A program made the translations under genes and the position numbers. A DNA stretch of 64,000 nucleotides from Aestuariispira ectoiniformans (GTDB lineage Bacteria > Pseudomonadota > Alphaproteobacteria > UBA8366 > Aestuariispiraceae). Shown piece by piece: positions 53,586 through 62,927 of the stretch. Each line of letters begins with the position of its first letter. The stretch's first letter is position 1. Location: positions 868,001 to 932,000 of the forward strand of contig NZ_CP062788.1 in assembly GCF_025136295.1 (NCBI RefSeq), in the 5' to 3' direction. The notes under the pieces were generated by a model. That model saw nothing but the letters and a program-made list of their open reading frames with translations, did not search any database and was not told the DNA's origin.

Positions 53586-54692
53586 TTATCGCTCCCCCGT
53601 GACGCGTTTGCGGATGGAGTTATTGAATACAACGGCCAGCAACAGCATGCCGCCGAGGAAGACCTGGAACCAGTCCTGGTCGAAATCCGTATAGGTCAGG
53701 CCGATGACCACCATTCCGAAGATGATGGAACCGAAAAAGGCGCCGATGGCCGACCCGTAACCGCCGGTCAGCAGGCAGCCGCCGATGACACTTGCGATAA
53801 TCGCCTCGAATTCTTTCTGGAAACCACGGCGTGCGTCTGTGGAGCCCGCATCCATCACGGTAATGATCGCGACCAGCGCAGCACAGCAGGCGGTCAGCAT
53901 GAAAAGCGAAATCTTGACCTTGTTCACCGGTACACCGGAATTGGAGGCCGCGACCTTGTCGCCCCCGGCCGCGAAAACCCAGTTGCCCACCGGCGTGCGC
54001 AGCAGGACATAGGTTGCGACCAGTGCGATGATTGCAAACCAGATGATTTCTATCGGCACGCCGGGCACTTTGGGTGTCCCGTTTTTGAAGGCGTCGATGA
54101 TCCCGGCCTCTGCCAGCCACGTGAACAGGGCGGGGAAGGCGTCGCCCGAAAACAACGGGGCAAGCCAGTCGCCTTCGACGGCGTCGCGCACACCGCGCAG
54201 CTGCGTGGAGCCGCCCGTCGCCAGTTTCAGGCCAACCAGCGACAAGCCGCGCAGGATGAACAGGAAAGCCAGGGTCACGATGAAGGAGGGGAGGCCGGTC
54301 CGGATCACGATATTGCCATTGATCGCACCGACACCGGCGGCAAAGACGAAGGTCAACGGGATGGAAACGATGAGCGGCAGATGCCAGGTCACAACGCAGG
54401 CGGCAAAGAACAGGCCCGCGAAGGCGACCATCGAACCGATGGAAAGGTCGAATTCCCCACCGATCATCAGCAAGGATGCGCCGATGGCAAGGATGCCCAA
54501 CTGTGCCGCAGGGGTCATGAAATTCATGATACCGGACAGGCTGAACATTGCCGGGTCTGCGGTGATGAGGAAAAAGATCACGACCAGGATGACGCCGGCA
54601 ATGGCCCCCAGCTCCGGCCGTTTCATCAGTCTCGTGCCGAGCGATTCCTTTTTCAGCCTCTCATCGGCTGGTTCCAGGGTCGTTACACTCAT
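53586..54692 (-). CDS. Sugar ABC transporter permease
   Basis: The 368-residue integral membrane protein of the RbsC/FrcC family has about ten helices. It has the conserved [14 protein letters not shown] and [19 protein letters not shown] motifs. It forms the channel of the importer. Confidence 0.92.
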   Translation of the reverse strand: MSVTTLEPADERLKKESLGTRLMKRPELGAIAGVILVVIFFLITADPAMFSLSGIMNFMTPAAQLGILAIGASLLMIGGEFDLSIGSMVAFAGLFFAACVVTWHLPLIVSIPLTFVFAAGVGAINGNIVIRTGLPSFIVTLAFLFILRGLSLVGLKLATGGSTQLRGVRDAVEGDWLAPLFSGDAFPALFTWLAEAGIIDAFKNGTPKVPGVPIEIIWFAIIALVATYVLLRTPVGNWVFAAGGDKVAASNSGVPVNKVKISLFMLTACCAALVAIITVMDAGSTDARRGFQKEFEAIIASVIGGCLLTGGYGSAIGAFFGSIIFGMVVIGLTYTDFDQDWFQVFLGGMLLLAVVFNNSIRKRVTGER

Positions 54693-54761
54693 CGGTTTCT
54701 CCCATTTACAGGAACAGCGCCGGACCCGGCGCTGCCCCCAAAGTCAGTATCACAGTTTAGT

Positions 54762-55682
54762 CTAGCGGATGCCTTTGGCGGACAGGTCGATGACCTGGGC
54801 GGCCTTGTCGGCGGTGATCAGGTTCGGACCGGAAGGCACGTTGCCGCCGGGCATCAGGCCGTATTTGGCATGAAGTGCCAGGAAGTCCACGGCAAGGTAG
54901 CCCTGCAGGAACTGCTGCTGGTCGATGGCAAAGGCTGCGTCGCCATCCACAACGGACTGCAGGAAATTGGCCGATAGGTCAAAGCTGGCGACATTCACTT
55001 TGCGGCCCGTGGCCTTGGCGGCGGCGACCGAAGGTTCCCCGGCCGTCGATGCGCCAAGCGCCATTACCGTATCAACATCCGTGTCGGATTCGAGGGCCGC
55101 GCGGACCTTGGACTGGATTTCGGAGGGATCGTTGCTGGTCGGCAGGACGGTAACATTGCCGCCGAAGCCTTTGGTGAAACCCTCACAACGCAGGTCAAGC
55201 GAGACGTTGCCGACTTCCTGGTTGACGCAAATGGCTTTCTTGCCCCCCATCTCCGCCAGTTTTTCACCGGCAGCTTTACCGGCATCGAATTCGTCCTGAC
55301 CGACATGAAGCAGCGCGCCCAATTCCTTGGAGACGTCGGACCCCGAGTTGATCGAGATTACCGGAATGCCTGCGGCAACCGCGCGTTTGATCGACGGGCC
55401 AAGCGCATCTGCGTCGGGAATGGAAACCACCAGACCGTCGGGCTCCTGGTTCACGGCGGCGTCAATCAACTGCGACATGGCGACCATGTCGAATGTTTCG
55501 GGCGAGCGATAGTCCACATGCACGTTGGAATCCTGCGCGGCTGCTTCCACGCCGTTTTTGACCACCGACCAGAAGGGGTCATTCGCCTGGCCGTGGGCCA
55601 CAACAATGATATCCGCAGCCATCGCAGGCGTGGCCACGGCGATTGCACCGGCGGTCAAAACCGATTGTACTAATTTTCTCAT
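54762..55682 (-). CDS. Sugar ABC transporter substrate-binding protein
   Basis: The 306-residue periplasmic protein has a signal peptide (MRKLVQSVLTAGAIAVATPA) and a type I (ribose-binding-like) fold, with VVSIPDADALGPSIKRAV and SINSGSD motifs. Inositol or a related sugar is the likely ligand, from its context. Start ATG 55682 follows GGGAGG. It is first in the operon, so the binding protein is made in excess. Confidence 0.92.
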   Translation of the reverse strand: MRKLVQSVLTAGAIAVATPAMAADIIVVAHGQANDPFWSVVKNGVEAAAQDSNVHVDYRSPETFDMVAMSQLIDAAVNQEPDGLVVSIPDADALGPSIKRAVAAGIPVISINSGSDVSKELGALLHVGQDEFDAGKAAGEKLAEMGGKKAICVNQEVGNVSLDLRCEGFTKGFGGNVTVLPTSNDPSEIQSKVRAALESDTDVDTVMALGASTAGEPSVAAAKATGRKVNVASFDLSANFLQSVVDGDAAFAIDQQQFLQGYLAVDFLALHAKYGLMPGGNVPSGPNLITADKAAQVIDLSAKGIR

Positions 55683-55828
55683 CTGTATCCTCCCAGAGAT
55701 CATGAGTGACGGTCCTCTCCCCAACCTATTGTTCTTGTTGATGGCTAAGGTGGTTGGGCCGTGCCCCGTTATGTTCGTTTTCGCTTCCGTTTATTTTTCA
55801 AAACGAAAATTTCAGTCAATATAAAAAA

Positions 55829-55844
55829 TAGAATACACGTTCTA
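55829..55844. promoter_or_regulatory. IolR/RpiR-type operator, site 1
   Basis: TAGAA-N6-TTCTA lies about 150 bases before the binding-protein gene and 200 before the regulator. It is the same pattern as at 55973. Confidence 0.6.
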
Positions 55845-55972
55845 AATTGGAGGTAAATAACTTTCGTTGCTGCGCTGCAAAAGTTCTTTTGAAACAGGAC
55901 GCTAAAATATCCGGATTAGCAGTGATTTCGAGCGGCCATATTGAAAGTTCACTTGACAATATAGTCATGCAA

Positions 55973-55988
55973 TAGAATAAAAATTCTA
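55973..55988. promoter_or_regulatory. IolR/RpiR-type operator, site 2
   Basis: TAGAA-N6-TTCTA, again with a 6-base spacer, lies 14 bases after a TTGACA (55953-55958). It overlaps where the -10 of the regulator promoter should lie, which fits repression. Confidence 0.65.
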
Positions 55989-56037
55989 TTTTTGGAACTT
56001 CCATTCGTCCTTTCAGACCAGCAGTCAGGGAGAAACA

Positions 56038-56871
56038 ATGACCGCGCCGCAAGATTTCGACGACCTGCGTATTGAACTGGCAAACAAACACGCCAGCCTT
56101 AGCAAGCGCCTGCGTCAGATTGCCGAATATGCCCTGGAAAATCCCAATGACATGGCCCTGGAAACGGTGTCGACAATTGCGGAACGCGCGGATGTACAGC
56201 CCTCCAGCCTGATCCGTTTCGCCAAGGCTTTCGGCTATTCCGGTTTCAGTGAAATGCAGCGGGTCTTCCGGGCGCGGTTGCTTGAGAACAAGCCCGACTA
56301 CAAGGAGCGCATCCGCAGTCTCGCAGAGGAAGGCGGGGGCGAGGCCGGTGAAAACGGCATTATCGGGGATTTCGTGCAAGGCGGTATTGCGGCGTTGAAC
56401 CATCTGAATGAAACCCTGCCGCGTGATCTGCTCGACAAGGCAATCCAGTTGCTGGTCGATACCGATACGATTTATCTGGCCGGACAGCGCCGCTCCTTTC
56501 CGGTGGCGGCCTATCTTTCCTATGCGCTGTCCAAGCTGGGTAAGCGCTGTATTCTGCTGGACGGGACCGGTGGCATGTTCTTCGAACAGGCGGCCAGCAT
56601 GCGCCGGGGCGACATGCTGATGGCGATCAGCTTCAAATCCTATTCGCCGGAAATCGTGCAACTGGTGCAGGACACGGCGGAGCGTGACATCCCGGTGCTT
56701 AGCATCACGGATAGCCCGCTCAGCCCGCTTGTGCCCAACGCAACTGTCTGCCTGGAAGTCGAGGAGGTGGAGGTCCATTCCTTCCGCGCCCTGAATGCCA
56801 CCATGACGCTCGCCATCGCGCTCGTCGTGGGACTTGGGCGGCAGTTGGAAAAGAAGCATATCTTGAATTGA
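56038..56871 (+). CDS. iolR: RpiR/MurR-family regulator of inositol use
   Basis: The 277-residue protein has an N-terminal RpiR helix-turn-helix (about 1-80, including LRQIAEYALENPNDMALETV) and a C-terminal SIS domain (about 125-265, with DTIYLAGQRRSFPVA) that binds sugar phosphates. It is divergent from the ABC operon and next to iolG, with matching operators on both sides. The name iolR is inferred from context. In relatives it is a repressor released by an inositol catabolite. Confidence 0.82.
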   Translation: MTAPQDFDDLRIELANKHASLSKRLRQIAEYALENPNDMALETVSTIAERADVQPSSLIRFAKAFGYSGFSEMQRVFRARLLENKPDYKERIRSLAEEGGGEAGENGIIGDFVQGGIAALNHLNETLPRDLLDKAIQLLVDTDTIYLAGQRRSFPVAAYLSYALSKLGKRCILLDGTGGMFFEQAASMRRGDMLMAISFKSYSPEIVQLVQDTAERDIPVLSITDSPLSPLVPNATVCLEVEEVEVHSFRALNATMTLAIALVVGLGRQLEKKHILN

Positions 56872-56872
56872 A

Positions 56873-56896
56873 AAGGGCGGCTCGATGGCCGCCCTT
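56873..56896 (+). terminator. Hairpin after the RpiR-type gene
   Basis: AAGGGCGGC-tcgatg-GCCGCCCTT, a perfect 9-base stem, begins right after the stop codon. The T tract is short (TTCAG), so it is a modest terminator. Confidence 0.6.
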
Positions 56897-56954
56897 CAGA
56901 CTGCTGACGATGATGGGAGTGCAGAAATCCCGGCATGGGCCCTAAAAACACAAC

Positions 56955-57042
56955 CGTTCGTCCTGGCGCAGGCCAGGATCTTCCGTAGGCAGCTCAGCCC
57001 TAGAGCGCGCTCCAAAGATCCTGGCCTGCGCCGGGACGAACG
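56955..57042. repeat. Long inverted repeat between the RpiR gene and iolG
   Basis: The 28-base arms 56955-56982 and 57015-57042 match at 27 positions, with a 32-base loop. The arms read CGTTCGTCCTGGCGCAGGCC and its complement. It is a repeat of the kind scattered in alphaproteobacterial genomes, and no gene overlaps it. Confidence 0.8.
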
Positions 57043-57125
57043 GATTGACGGGGCATCACATCAATCGTCAACATGTCTGGGCTTGGACTCGCGTTGCTAC
57101 GGGATGATGTGGCCCCCTTCTTTCG

Positions 57126-58112
57126 TTAAAGCCTGACCGCCTTGCCGGTCTTGCAGCTTTCCAATGCGGCTTCGGCCAGTTCCAGGGCGATCAGCCCGTC
57201 CCTGCCGATTGCAAGCGGGGTGCGCTTGTCAGTCAGCGCGGTGACGAAATCGTCCAGTTCTGCCCGGTAGGCCGCTTCATAACGTTCCAGGAAGAAATAG
57301 AGCGGTTTGTCAGTTGTCGCGCCGTCGTCGGTCATCAGTTCTACCGTGGTCGGGCGGACATTCTCCGCGCGCAGCATGCCTTTTTCGCCAAAGGCTTCCA
57401 CCCGCTGGTCATAGCCATAGGCGGCGCGGCGGCTGTTGCTGATCTGGGCCAGTTTGCCGCTGGCGGTTTTGAGGGTGACAAGGGCTGTGTCTACGTCGCC
57501 CGCCTCGCCGATGGCCGGGTCCACCAGACAGCTTGCGGTGGCGAAAACCTCCACCGGTTTTTCGCCCAACAACCATTGGGCCATGTCCAGGTCGTGGATC
57601 ATCATGTCACGGAACAGCCCGCCGCTGCGCGCCACATATTCCGCGGGCGGCGGGGAGGGGTCGCGGCTGGTGATCTGGACCATTTCGGTCTTGCCGATCT
57701 TGCCGTCGAGCATTGCGTCCCTGATCTGGCGGAAATTGGGGTCGTGACGACGGTTGAAGCCCAGCGCCAGCAGCGTGCCGGTTTCTTCCACTACCTGCAG
57801 GCAGGCCTTGGTCCGCTCGAGATCGAGGTCAATTGGCTTCTCGCAGAGGATTGCCTTACCGGCCCTGGCCGCGGCCTCGATGAAATCCGCATGGGTGTCC
57901 GTGGAACTGGCGATCAGGACGGCGTTGACCTCCGGGTCGGCGAGCGCCGTTTCCATGGTCGCTACCTGCGCGCCGTGTCTATCGGCCAGGTTTTGCGCGG
58001 CTTCCGCCACCGGGTCCACCACATATTTCAAACTGGCTTGCGGGTGGGCGGCAATATTGGCGGCGTGGATGGCACCGATGCGCCCGGCACCGAATTGGCA
58101 GAAAGTGATCAT
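57126..58112 (-). CDS. iolG: Inositol 2-dehydrogenase
   Basis: The 328-residue Gfo/Idh/MocA protein begins MITFCQFGAGRIGAIHAANI with the NAD-binding glycines. CEKPIDLDL (about 94) supplies the catalytic Lys, and GGLFRDMMIHDLDMA the Asp-His pair. It oxidises myo-inositol to 2-keto-myo-inositol (inosose). It is divergent from iolBCDE, with a shared operator region. Confidence 0.88.
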   Translation of the reverse strand: MITFCQFGAGRIGAIHAANIAAHPQASLKYVVDPVAEAAQNLADRHGAQVATMETALADPEVNAVLIASSTDTHADFIEAAARAGKAILCEKPIDLDLERTKACLQVVEETGTLLALGFNRRHDPNFRQIRDAMLDGKIGKTEMVQITSRDPSPPPAEYVARSGGLFRDMMIHDLDMAQWLLGEKPVEVFATASCLVDPAIGEAGDVDTALVTLKTASGKLAQISNSRRAAYGYDQRVEAFGEKGMLRAENVRPTTVELMTDDGATTDKPLYFFLERYEAAYRAELDDFVTALTDKRTPLAIGRDGLIALELAEAALESCKTGKAVRL

Positions 58113-58183
58113 CTGATAGGTCTCCCCGATCGGGCGGATGCCCTGTTGACGGATAGAAAATTCATTTGCCCTAAAAAATCTTC

Positions 58184-58210
58184 ATTCTATTCTTGCAAGT
58201 CAAATAGAAT
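58184..58210. promoter_or_regulatory. IolR-type operator between iolG and iolB
   Basis: ATTCTATT-N11-AATAGAAT uses the same half-site (TAGAAT) as the sites at 55829 and 55973, but with the halves facing outward. It lies between the divergent iolG and iolB genes, where one regulator could silence both. Confidence 0.55.
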
Positions 58211-58314
58211 TTTTGTTTCATAATGCGAAATGAACATTCCGCCTGCAATCAACTATAGTCGATCTGCACGGCGCCTGACTGAAATTTACTGCAATGCCCG
58301 CCAGGGAGGGGACA

Positions 58315-59136
58315 ATGACGCTGCATATCAAGGATCATCGCGAAGGCTTCGGTCCGGGAATCACGCAAATCACCCGTTTCGACGAGGCGGAGGACAATAC
58401 CGGTATCGCCATGGGGGTGCTGCACCTGGGCGCCGGTGAAACCTATGAGGTCAATACCGATCACGAGACGGCCTGGTTGCTGATGACAGGCAAGGCGACG
58501 GTGACGGTTGGCGGCAAGACCACCACCTTCGAGCGCCAGTCGATTTTCGACCAGAGCCCGAGCTGTGTGCATATCCCGGCGGACAGCAATCTGGTGATCC
58601 GCGCGGAAACGGATGTGGAATTCACCCATTACGGCACCGCCAATACCAAGACCTTCGAACCACGCATCTATACGCCGGACGATGTGCCCAATGAGCATCG
58701 CGGCAAGGGCCAGGTCGGCGGCACCTGCCTGCGGTTCGTCCGCACAATCTTTGACGGCAGCAACAGCGACAGCAATGCCGAACTGGTTCTGGGTGAGGTG
58801 ATTACGATGCCGGGCCGCTGGTCCAGCTATCCGCCGCATCACCATCCACAGCCGGAAATCTACCATTACCGTTTCACCAAACCGCAGGGTTACGGCCACG
58901 CGGAACTGGGTGAGACGGTCTTGAAGGTGCGTCAGAATGATACGGTCAAAATCTTTGACGGTTTCGATCATTCCCAGACCTCCGCGCCGGGGTATGGCAT
59001 GTATTACGCTTGGGTGATCCGCCATCTGCCGGACAATCCCTATACCGTGCCGGAATTTACCGAAGAGCATACCTGGACCATGAAGCCTGACGCCGATTTC
59101 TGGATGCCGGTGGAGTTGGCCAATGACGATGAGTAA
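58315..59136 (+). CDS. iolB: 5-deoxy-glucuronate isomerase
   Basis: The 273-residue cupin-type protein has HHHPQPEIYHYRF (about 175) and matches IolB. IolB isomerises 5-deoxy-glucuronate to 5-dehydro-2-deoxy-gluconate in inositol breakdown. ATG 58315 follows GGGAGGGG. An earlier in-frame ATG at 58294 is less likely. It overlaps iolC by 14 bases. Confidence 0.95.
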   Translation: MTLHIKDHREGFGPGITQITRFDEAEDNTGIAMGVLHLGAGETYEVNTDHETAWLLMTGKATVTVGGKTTTFERQSIFDQSPSCVHIPADSNLVIRAETDVEFTHYGTANTKTFEPRIYTPDDVPNEHRGKGQVGGTCLRFVRTIFDGSNSDSNAELVLGEVITMPGRWSSYPPHHHPQPEIYHYRFTKPQGYGHAELGETVLKVRQNDTVKIFDGFDHSQTSAPGYGMYYAWVIRHLPDNPYTVPEFTEEHTWTMKPDADFWMPVELANDDE

Positions 59137-61042
59137 GTCCCTTGACCTGATCTGCATGGGCCGGGCGGGCGTCGACCTATACGGCGAACAGGTGGGTGGC
59201 CGCCTGGAGGATATGCAGAGCTTTCGCAAATATGTTGGCGGCTGTCCGACCAATATTGCGGTGGGGACGGCCCGTCTGGGCCTGAAATCGGCGATGTTCA
59301 GCCGGGTGGGTGATGAACATAACGGGCGTTTCATCTGCGAGACGCTGGACAAGGAAGGCGTGGACGTCAGCCATCTGATTACCGACCCGGACCGCCTGAC
59401 CGCGCTGGTTTTTCTCGGTATCAAGGATCGCGACACGTTTCCGCTGATCTTCTATCGGGAGAATTGCGCGGATATGGCGCTGTGCGCGGCGGATGTGGAT
59501 GCGGATTTCATCGCTTCCGCCAAGGCGCTTCTGGTGTCGGGCACGCATTTCTCGACCGAAACCGTCGATGCCGCCTGCCGGGCTGCGATCCGGGCGGCCA
59601 AGGCAGCCGGGACCAGGGTTGTTTTCGATATCGACTATCGTCCCGTGCTTTGGGGGCTGACCGGCAAGGGTGAAGGCGAGAACCGTTTTGTGGCCGATGC
59701 TGGTGTGACCGAACATCTGCAATCCATCCTGCCGGATTGTGACCTTGTTGTCGGCACGGAGGAGGAGTTCCATATCGCCGGAGGCAGCACGGATACCCTT
59801 CAGGCCTTGGCGAATGTGCGTACGCGTACGGACGCAACCCTTGTCCTGAAGCGGGGGGAGCTGGGCTGCTCCGTCTATACGGATGCTATCCCGGCGAGCC
59901 TGGATGACGGCGTTTCGGGCCGGGCTTTCGCCATTGAGGTGTTCAATGTCTTAGGCGCGGGCGATGCCTTCATGAGCGGTTTCCTGCGTGGCTGGCTGAA
60001 AGGTGAAGACCTGGAGACCTGCTGTACCTATGCCAATGCCTCCGGTGCCCTGGTGGTGACGCGGCATGGATGCGCCCCCGCGATCCCCAGCTTTGACGAA
60101 TTGCAGGTCTTTATCGACCGCAACGGTGTCGGGAAACACCCCGATGAGGATGCCGGTTTTGCACATCTGCATCGCGCGTCGACCCGTTGGGGTAACTGGC
60201 CGGAACTGGAAATCATGGCCTTTGACCATCGTATCCAGTTTGAGGATATGGCCGATCGGGTCGGTGTTGACCGAAGCCGGATTTCGGATGCCAAGAAACT
60301 GATCGCCAAGGCTGCGCGCCGCGTTGGCGGAGACAATGCCAAGGCTGGCGTTCTGGTGGACGGGCGCTGGGGGGAAGAGGCACTTTGGGATATGACCGGC
60401 GTCGGACAATGGGTTGCACGCCCGGTGGAACTGCCTGCCTCCCGCCCGTTGGAATTCGATTTCAATATCGGGCGCAATATTGCCGCCCATCTCAACACCT
60501 GGCCCAAGGAACAGGTGGTGAAATGCCTGGTCTTCTATCATCCGGACGACTCGGCGGACCTGAAACAGGCCCAGGAAGACAAACTGCTGACGCTTTACGA
60601 CGCCTGCATTGCCGCGGACAAGGAATTGCTGATTGAAATCATCCCGCCCAAAGGATCGGATGTTCGGTCCGATACCGTGTCGCGCGCGATGACGCGGTTT
60701 TACGAGTTGGGCATCCGGCCTGACTGGTGGAAATTGCCACCGGCGCCGGACCGGGAGGCCTGGGTGAATATCAGCGCGGTGATCGAGGCAAACGATCCCT
60801 ATTGCCGTGGGGTGCTGTTGCTGGGCCTGGAGGCACCGCAGGATGAACTGGCGAAGGGTTTTGCCGCCGTGGCGGAGTTCCCGCTTGTCAAAGGTTTTGC
60901 CGTCGGGCGGACGCTCTTTGCGAAACCGGTGGAAGACTGGTTGGCGGGCCGGATCGATGATGACACTCTGGTCGATCAGGTGGCGGCGAATTATGCCAGT
61001 CTGATCACTATCTGGCGCAGCAGCCGCAAGGCCGCTGCATAA
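59123..61042 (+). CDS. iolC: 5-dehydro-2-deoxygluconokinase fused to DUF2090 aldolase-like domain
   Basis: The 639-residue protein has an N-terminal PfkB/ribokinase domain (about 1-330: GRAGVDLYGEQ at the front, GAGDAFMSGFL near residue 277) that phosphorylates 2-deoxy-5-keto-gluconate. The C-terminal DUF2090 domain (about 340-630) has an aldolase-like TIM pattern. It is thought to replace IolJ in splitting the phosphorylated product into malonate semialdehyde and DHAP. Such fusions are common in Alphaproteobacteria. ATG 59123 starts inside iolB. Confidence 0.93.
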   Translation: MTMSKSLDLICMGRAGVDLYGEQVGGRLEDMQSFRKYVGGCPTNIAVGTARLGLKSAMFSRVGDEHNGRFICETLDKEGVDVSHLITDPDRLTALVFLGIKDRDTFPLIFYRENCADMALCAADVDADFIASAKALLVSGTHFSTETVDAACRAAIRAAKAAGTRVVFDIDYRPVLWGLTGKGEGENRFVADAGVTEHLQSILPDCDLVVGTEEEFHIAGGSTDTLQALANVRTRTDATLVLKRGELGCSVYTDAIPASLDDGVSGRAFAIEVFNVLGAGDAFMSGFLRGWLKGEDLETCCTYANASGALVVTRHGCAPAIPSFDELQVFIDRNGVGKHPDEDAGFAHLHRASTRWGNWPELEIMAFDHRIQFEDMADRVGVDRSRISDAKKLIAKAARRVGGDNAKAGVLVDGRWGEEALWDMTGVGQWVARPVELPASRPLEFDFNIGRNIAAHLNTWPKEQVVKCLVFYHPDDSADLKQAQEDKLLTLYDACIAADKELLIEIIPPKGSDVRSDTVSRAMTRFYELGIRPDWWKLPPAPDREAWVNISAVIEANDPYCRGVLLLGLEAPQDELAKGFAAVAEFPLVKGFAVGRTLFAKPVEDWLAGRIDDDTLVDQVAANYASLITIWRSSRKAAA

Positions 61043-61078
61043 AAGAAGAAACACAAATCTATCCGGGAGGGTGCGTCT

Positions 61079-62926
61079 ATGGCGACGCTTCGATTGACTG
61101 CGGCACAGGCGATGGTTCGTTTCCTGGCGGCGCAATATACAGAGATCGACGGCGAGGAATTACCGCTTTTCGGTGGGGTCTTCGCCATCTTCGGTCATGG
61201 CAATGTGGCGGGTCTGGGCGAGGCGTTGTACCACGCGCAGGCCGACCTGCCGACCTATCGTGCGCATAACGAACAGGGCATGGCCCATGCGGCGATCGCC
61301 TATGCCAAGGCCAACAACCGCCGTCGCATGATGGCCTGCACCACCTCTATCGGGCCGGGGGCGACCAATATGGTCACTGCCGCCGCCCTTGCCCATGTGA
61401 ACCGTCTGCCGGTCCTGCTGATCCCCGGCGATACCTTCGCCAATCGCCGCCCCGACCCGGTGTTGCAGCAGGTCGAGGATTTCGCCGGGCCGACGGTGAC
61501 CGCCAATGATTGCTTCCGGCCGGTGTCGCGTTATTTCGACCGTATCACCCGCCCGGAACAGTTGATCACCAGCCTGCCACAGGCGATCAATGTGCTGACC
61601 GATCCGGCCAATTGCGGCCCGGCCACCATCGCCTTCTCCCAGGATGTGCAGGCAGAGGCCTATGACTATCCCGAAAGCTTTTTTGAAAAACGCGTGCATC
61701 ACCCGCGCCGGATTCGGCCTGATGCCGATGAGTTAGCAAATGCGATTGCCTTGCTGAAAGGCGCGAAAAAGCCTTTTGTGATTGCAGGTGGCGGCGCGCA
61801 ATATGCTGATGGCACGGCAGAGGTAAAGGCGCTGGCGGAAGCCGCCGGGCTGCCGGTGGGCGAGACCCAGGCGGGCAAGGGCACGCTTGCCTGGAACCAT
61901 CCGCAATCGGTCGGCGCGGTGGGCGTGACCGGGACCAGTGCGGCCAATGATCTTGCTGCGGAGGCCGATGTCATTCTGGCGGTCGGGACGAGGTTGCAGG
62001 ATTTCACAACCGCCTCGCGGTCGCTTTTCCAAAACCCGAATGCGAAACTGATCCAGTTGAATGTGACGGCCTTCGATGCCATCAAACATGGCGCGGTATC
62101 CTTGGTGGCGGATGCAAAGGCTGGATTGGCGGAACTGCTGGATGGTCTGGAAGGCTATCGCGCGCCCGCCGACTGGCAGGCGAAAACTGCCACCGTGAAG
62201 GAAGCCTGGGAAGTTGCTTGCAGCGAGGCGACGGGGGCCAGTGATGCCGAGTTACCGAGTGACGCGCAGGTTCTGGGCGCGGTGAACCGCCAGGCGGGTG
62301 AGATGGGCACGGTGGTCTGTGCCGCAGGCGGTCTGCCGGGCGAGTTGCACAAGAACTGGCGCGCCGAAGGACCGGACAGCTATCATCTGGAATATGGCTT
62401 TAGCTGCATGGGGTATGAGATCGCCGGGGGGCTTGGCGTGAAAATGGCCAAGCCGGAGCGCGATGTGACCGTCATGGTCGGCGACGGCAGCTATATGATG
62501 ATGAATTCCGAAATCGCCACCTCTGTGATGCTGGGCCACAAGCTCACCATTGTGGTACTCGACAACCGGGGCTATGGCTGTATCAACCGCCTGCAGCAGG
62601 CCTGCGGCGGGGCAGGGTTCAACAACCTGCTCAAGGATGCCAACCATGTGGTACCCAGCAATATTGATTTCGCACAGCATGCCGGTTCCATGGGGGCGAT
62701 TGCGGAGAAGGTTTCCGGCATTGCCGAACTGGAAGCAGCCCTTGTGCGTGCCAAATCCTCCGACCGGACCCATGTGATCGTGATCGACACGGACCCGTTG
62801 ACGACAACGGGTGAGGGCGGGGCCTGGTGGGATGTGGCCGTGCCGGAAGTCTCAAAACGCGCGGAGGTGAACGCCGCCCGCGCCAACTATGTAACCGCCA
62901 CGTCTCAGCAGAAGGTAGACCGCTGA
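61079..62926 (+). CDS. iolD: 3D-(3,5/4)-trihydroxycyclohexane-1,2-dione hydrolase
   Basis: The 615-residue thiamine-diphosphate enzyme has YRAHNEQGMAHAAIAYAKA near residue 60 (the catalytic Glu of ThDP enzymes). The C-terminal ThDP/Mg motif GDGSYMMMNSEIATS is near residue 467. It opens the ring of the diketo-inositol intermediate. ATG 61079 follows GGGAGG. Confidence 0.96.
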   Translation: MATLRLTAAQAMVRFLAAQYTEIDGEELPLFGGVFAIFGHGNVAGLGEALYHAQADLPTYRAHNEQGMAHAAIAYAKANNRRRMMACTTSIGPGATNMVTAAALAHVNRLPVLLIPGDTFANRRPDPVLQQVEDFAGPTVTANDCFRPVSRYFDRITRPEQLITSLPQAINVLTDPANCGPATIAFSQDVQAEAYDYPESFFEKRVHHPRRIRPDADELANAIALLKGAKKPFVIAGGGAQYADGTAEVKALAEAAGLPVGETQAGKGTLAWNHPQSVGAVGVTGTSAANDLAAEADVILAVGTRLQDFTTASRSLFQNPNAKLIQLNVTAFDAIKHGAVSLVADAKAGLAELLDGLEGYRAPADWQAKTATVKEAWEVACSEATGASDAELPSDAQVLGAVNRQAGEMGTVVCAAGGLPGELHKNWRAEGPDSYHLEYGFSCMGYEIAGGLGVKMAKPERDVTVMVGDGSYMMMNSEIATSVMLGHKLTIVVLDNRGYGCINRLQQACGGAGFNNLLKDANHVVPSNIDFAQHAGSMGAIAEKVSGIAELEAALVRAKSSDRTHVIVIDTDPLTTTGEGGAWWDVAVPEVSKRAEVNAARANYVTATSQQKVDR

Positions 62927-62927
62927 C

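Noticed and set aside
53352-54977. Plus-strand open frame of 541 codons opposite the sugar permease
   Set aside because: Composition is that of a mirror frame (His/Gln/Gly/Asp-rich), and the permease reading has clear family motifs.
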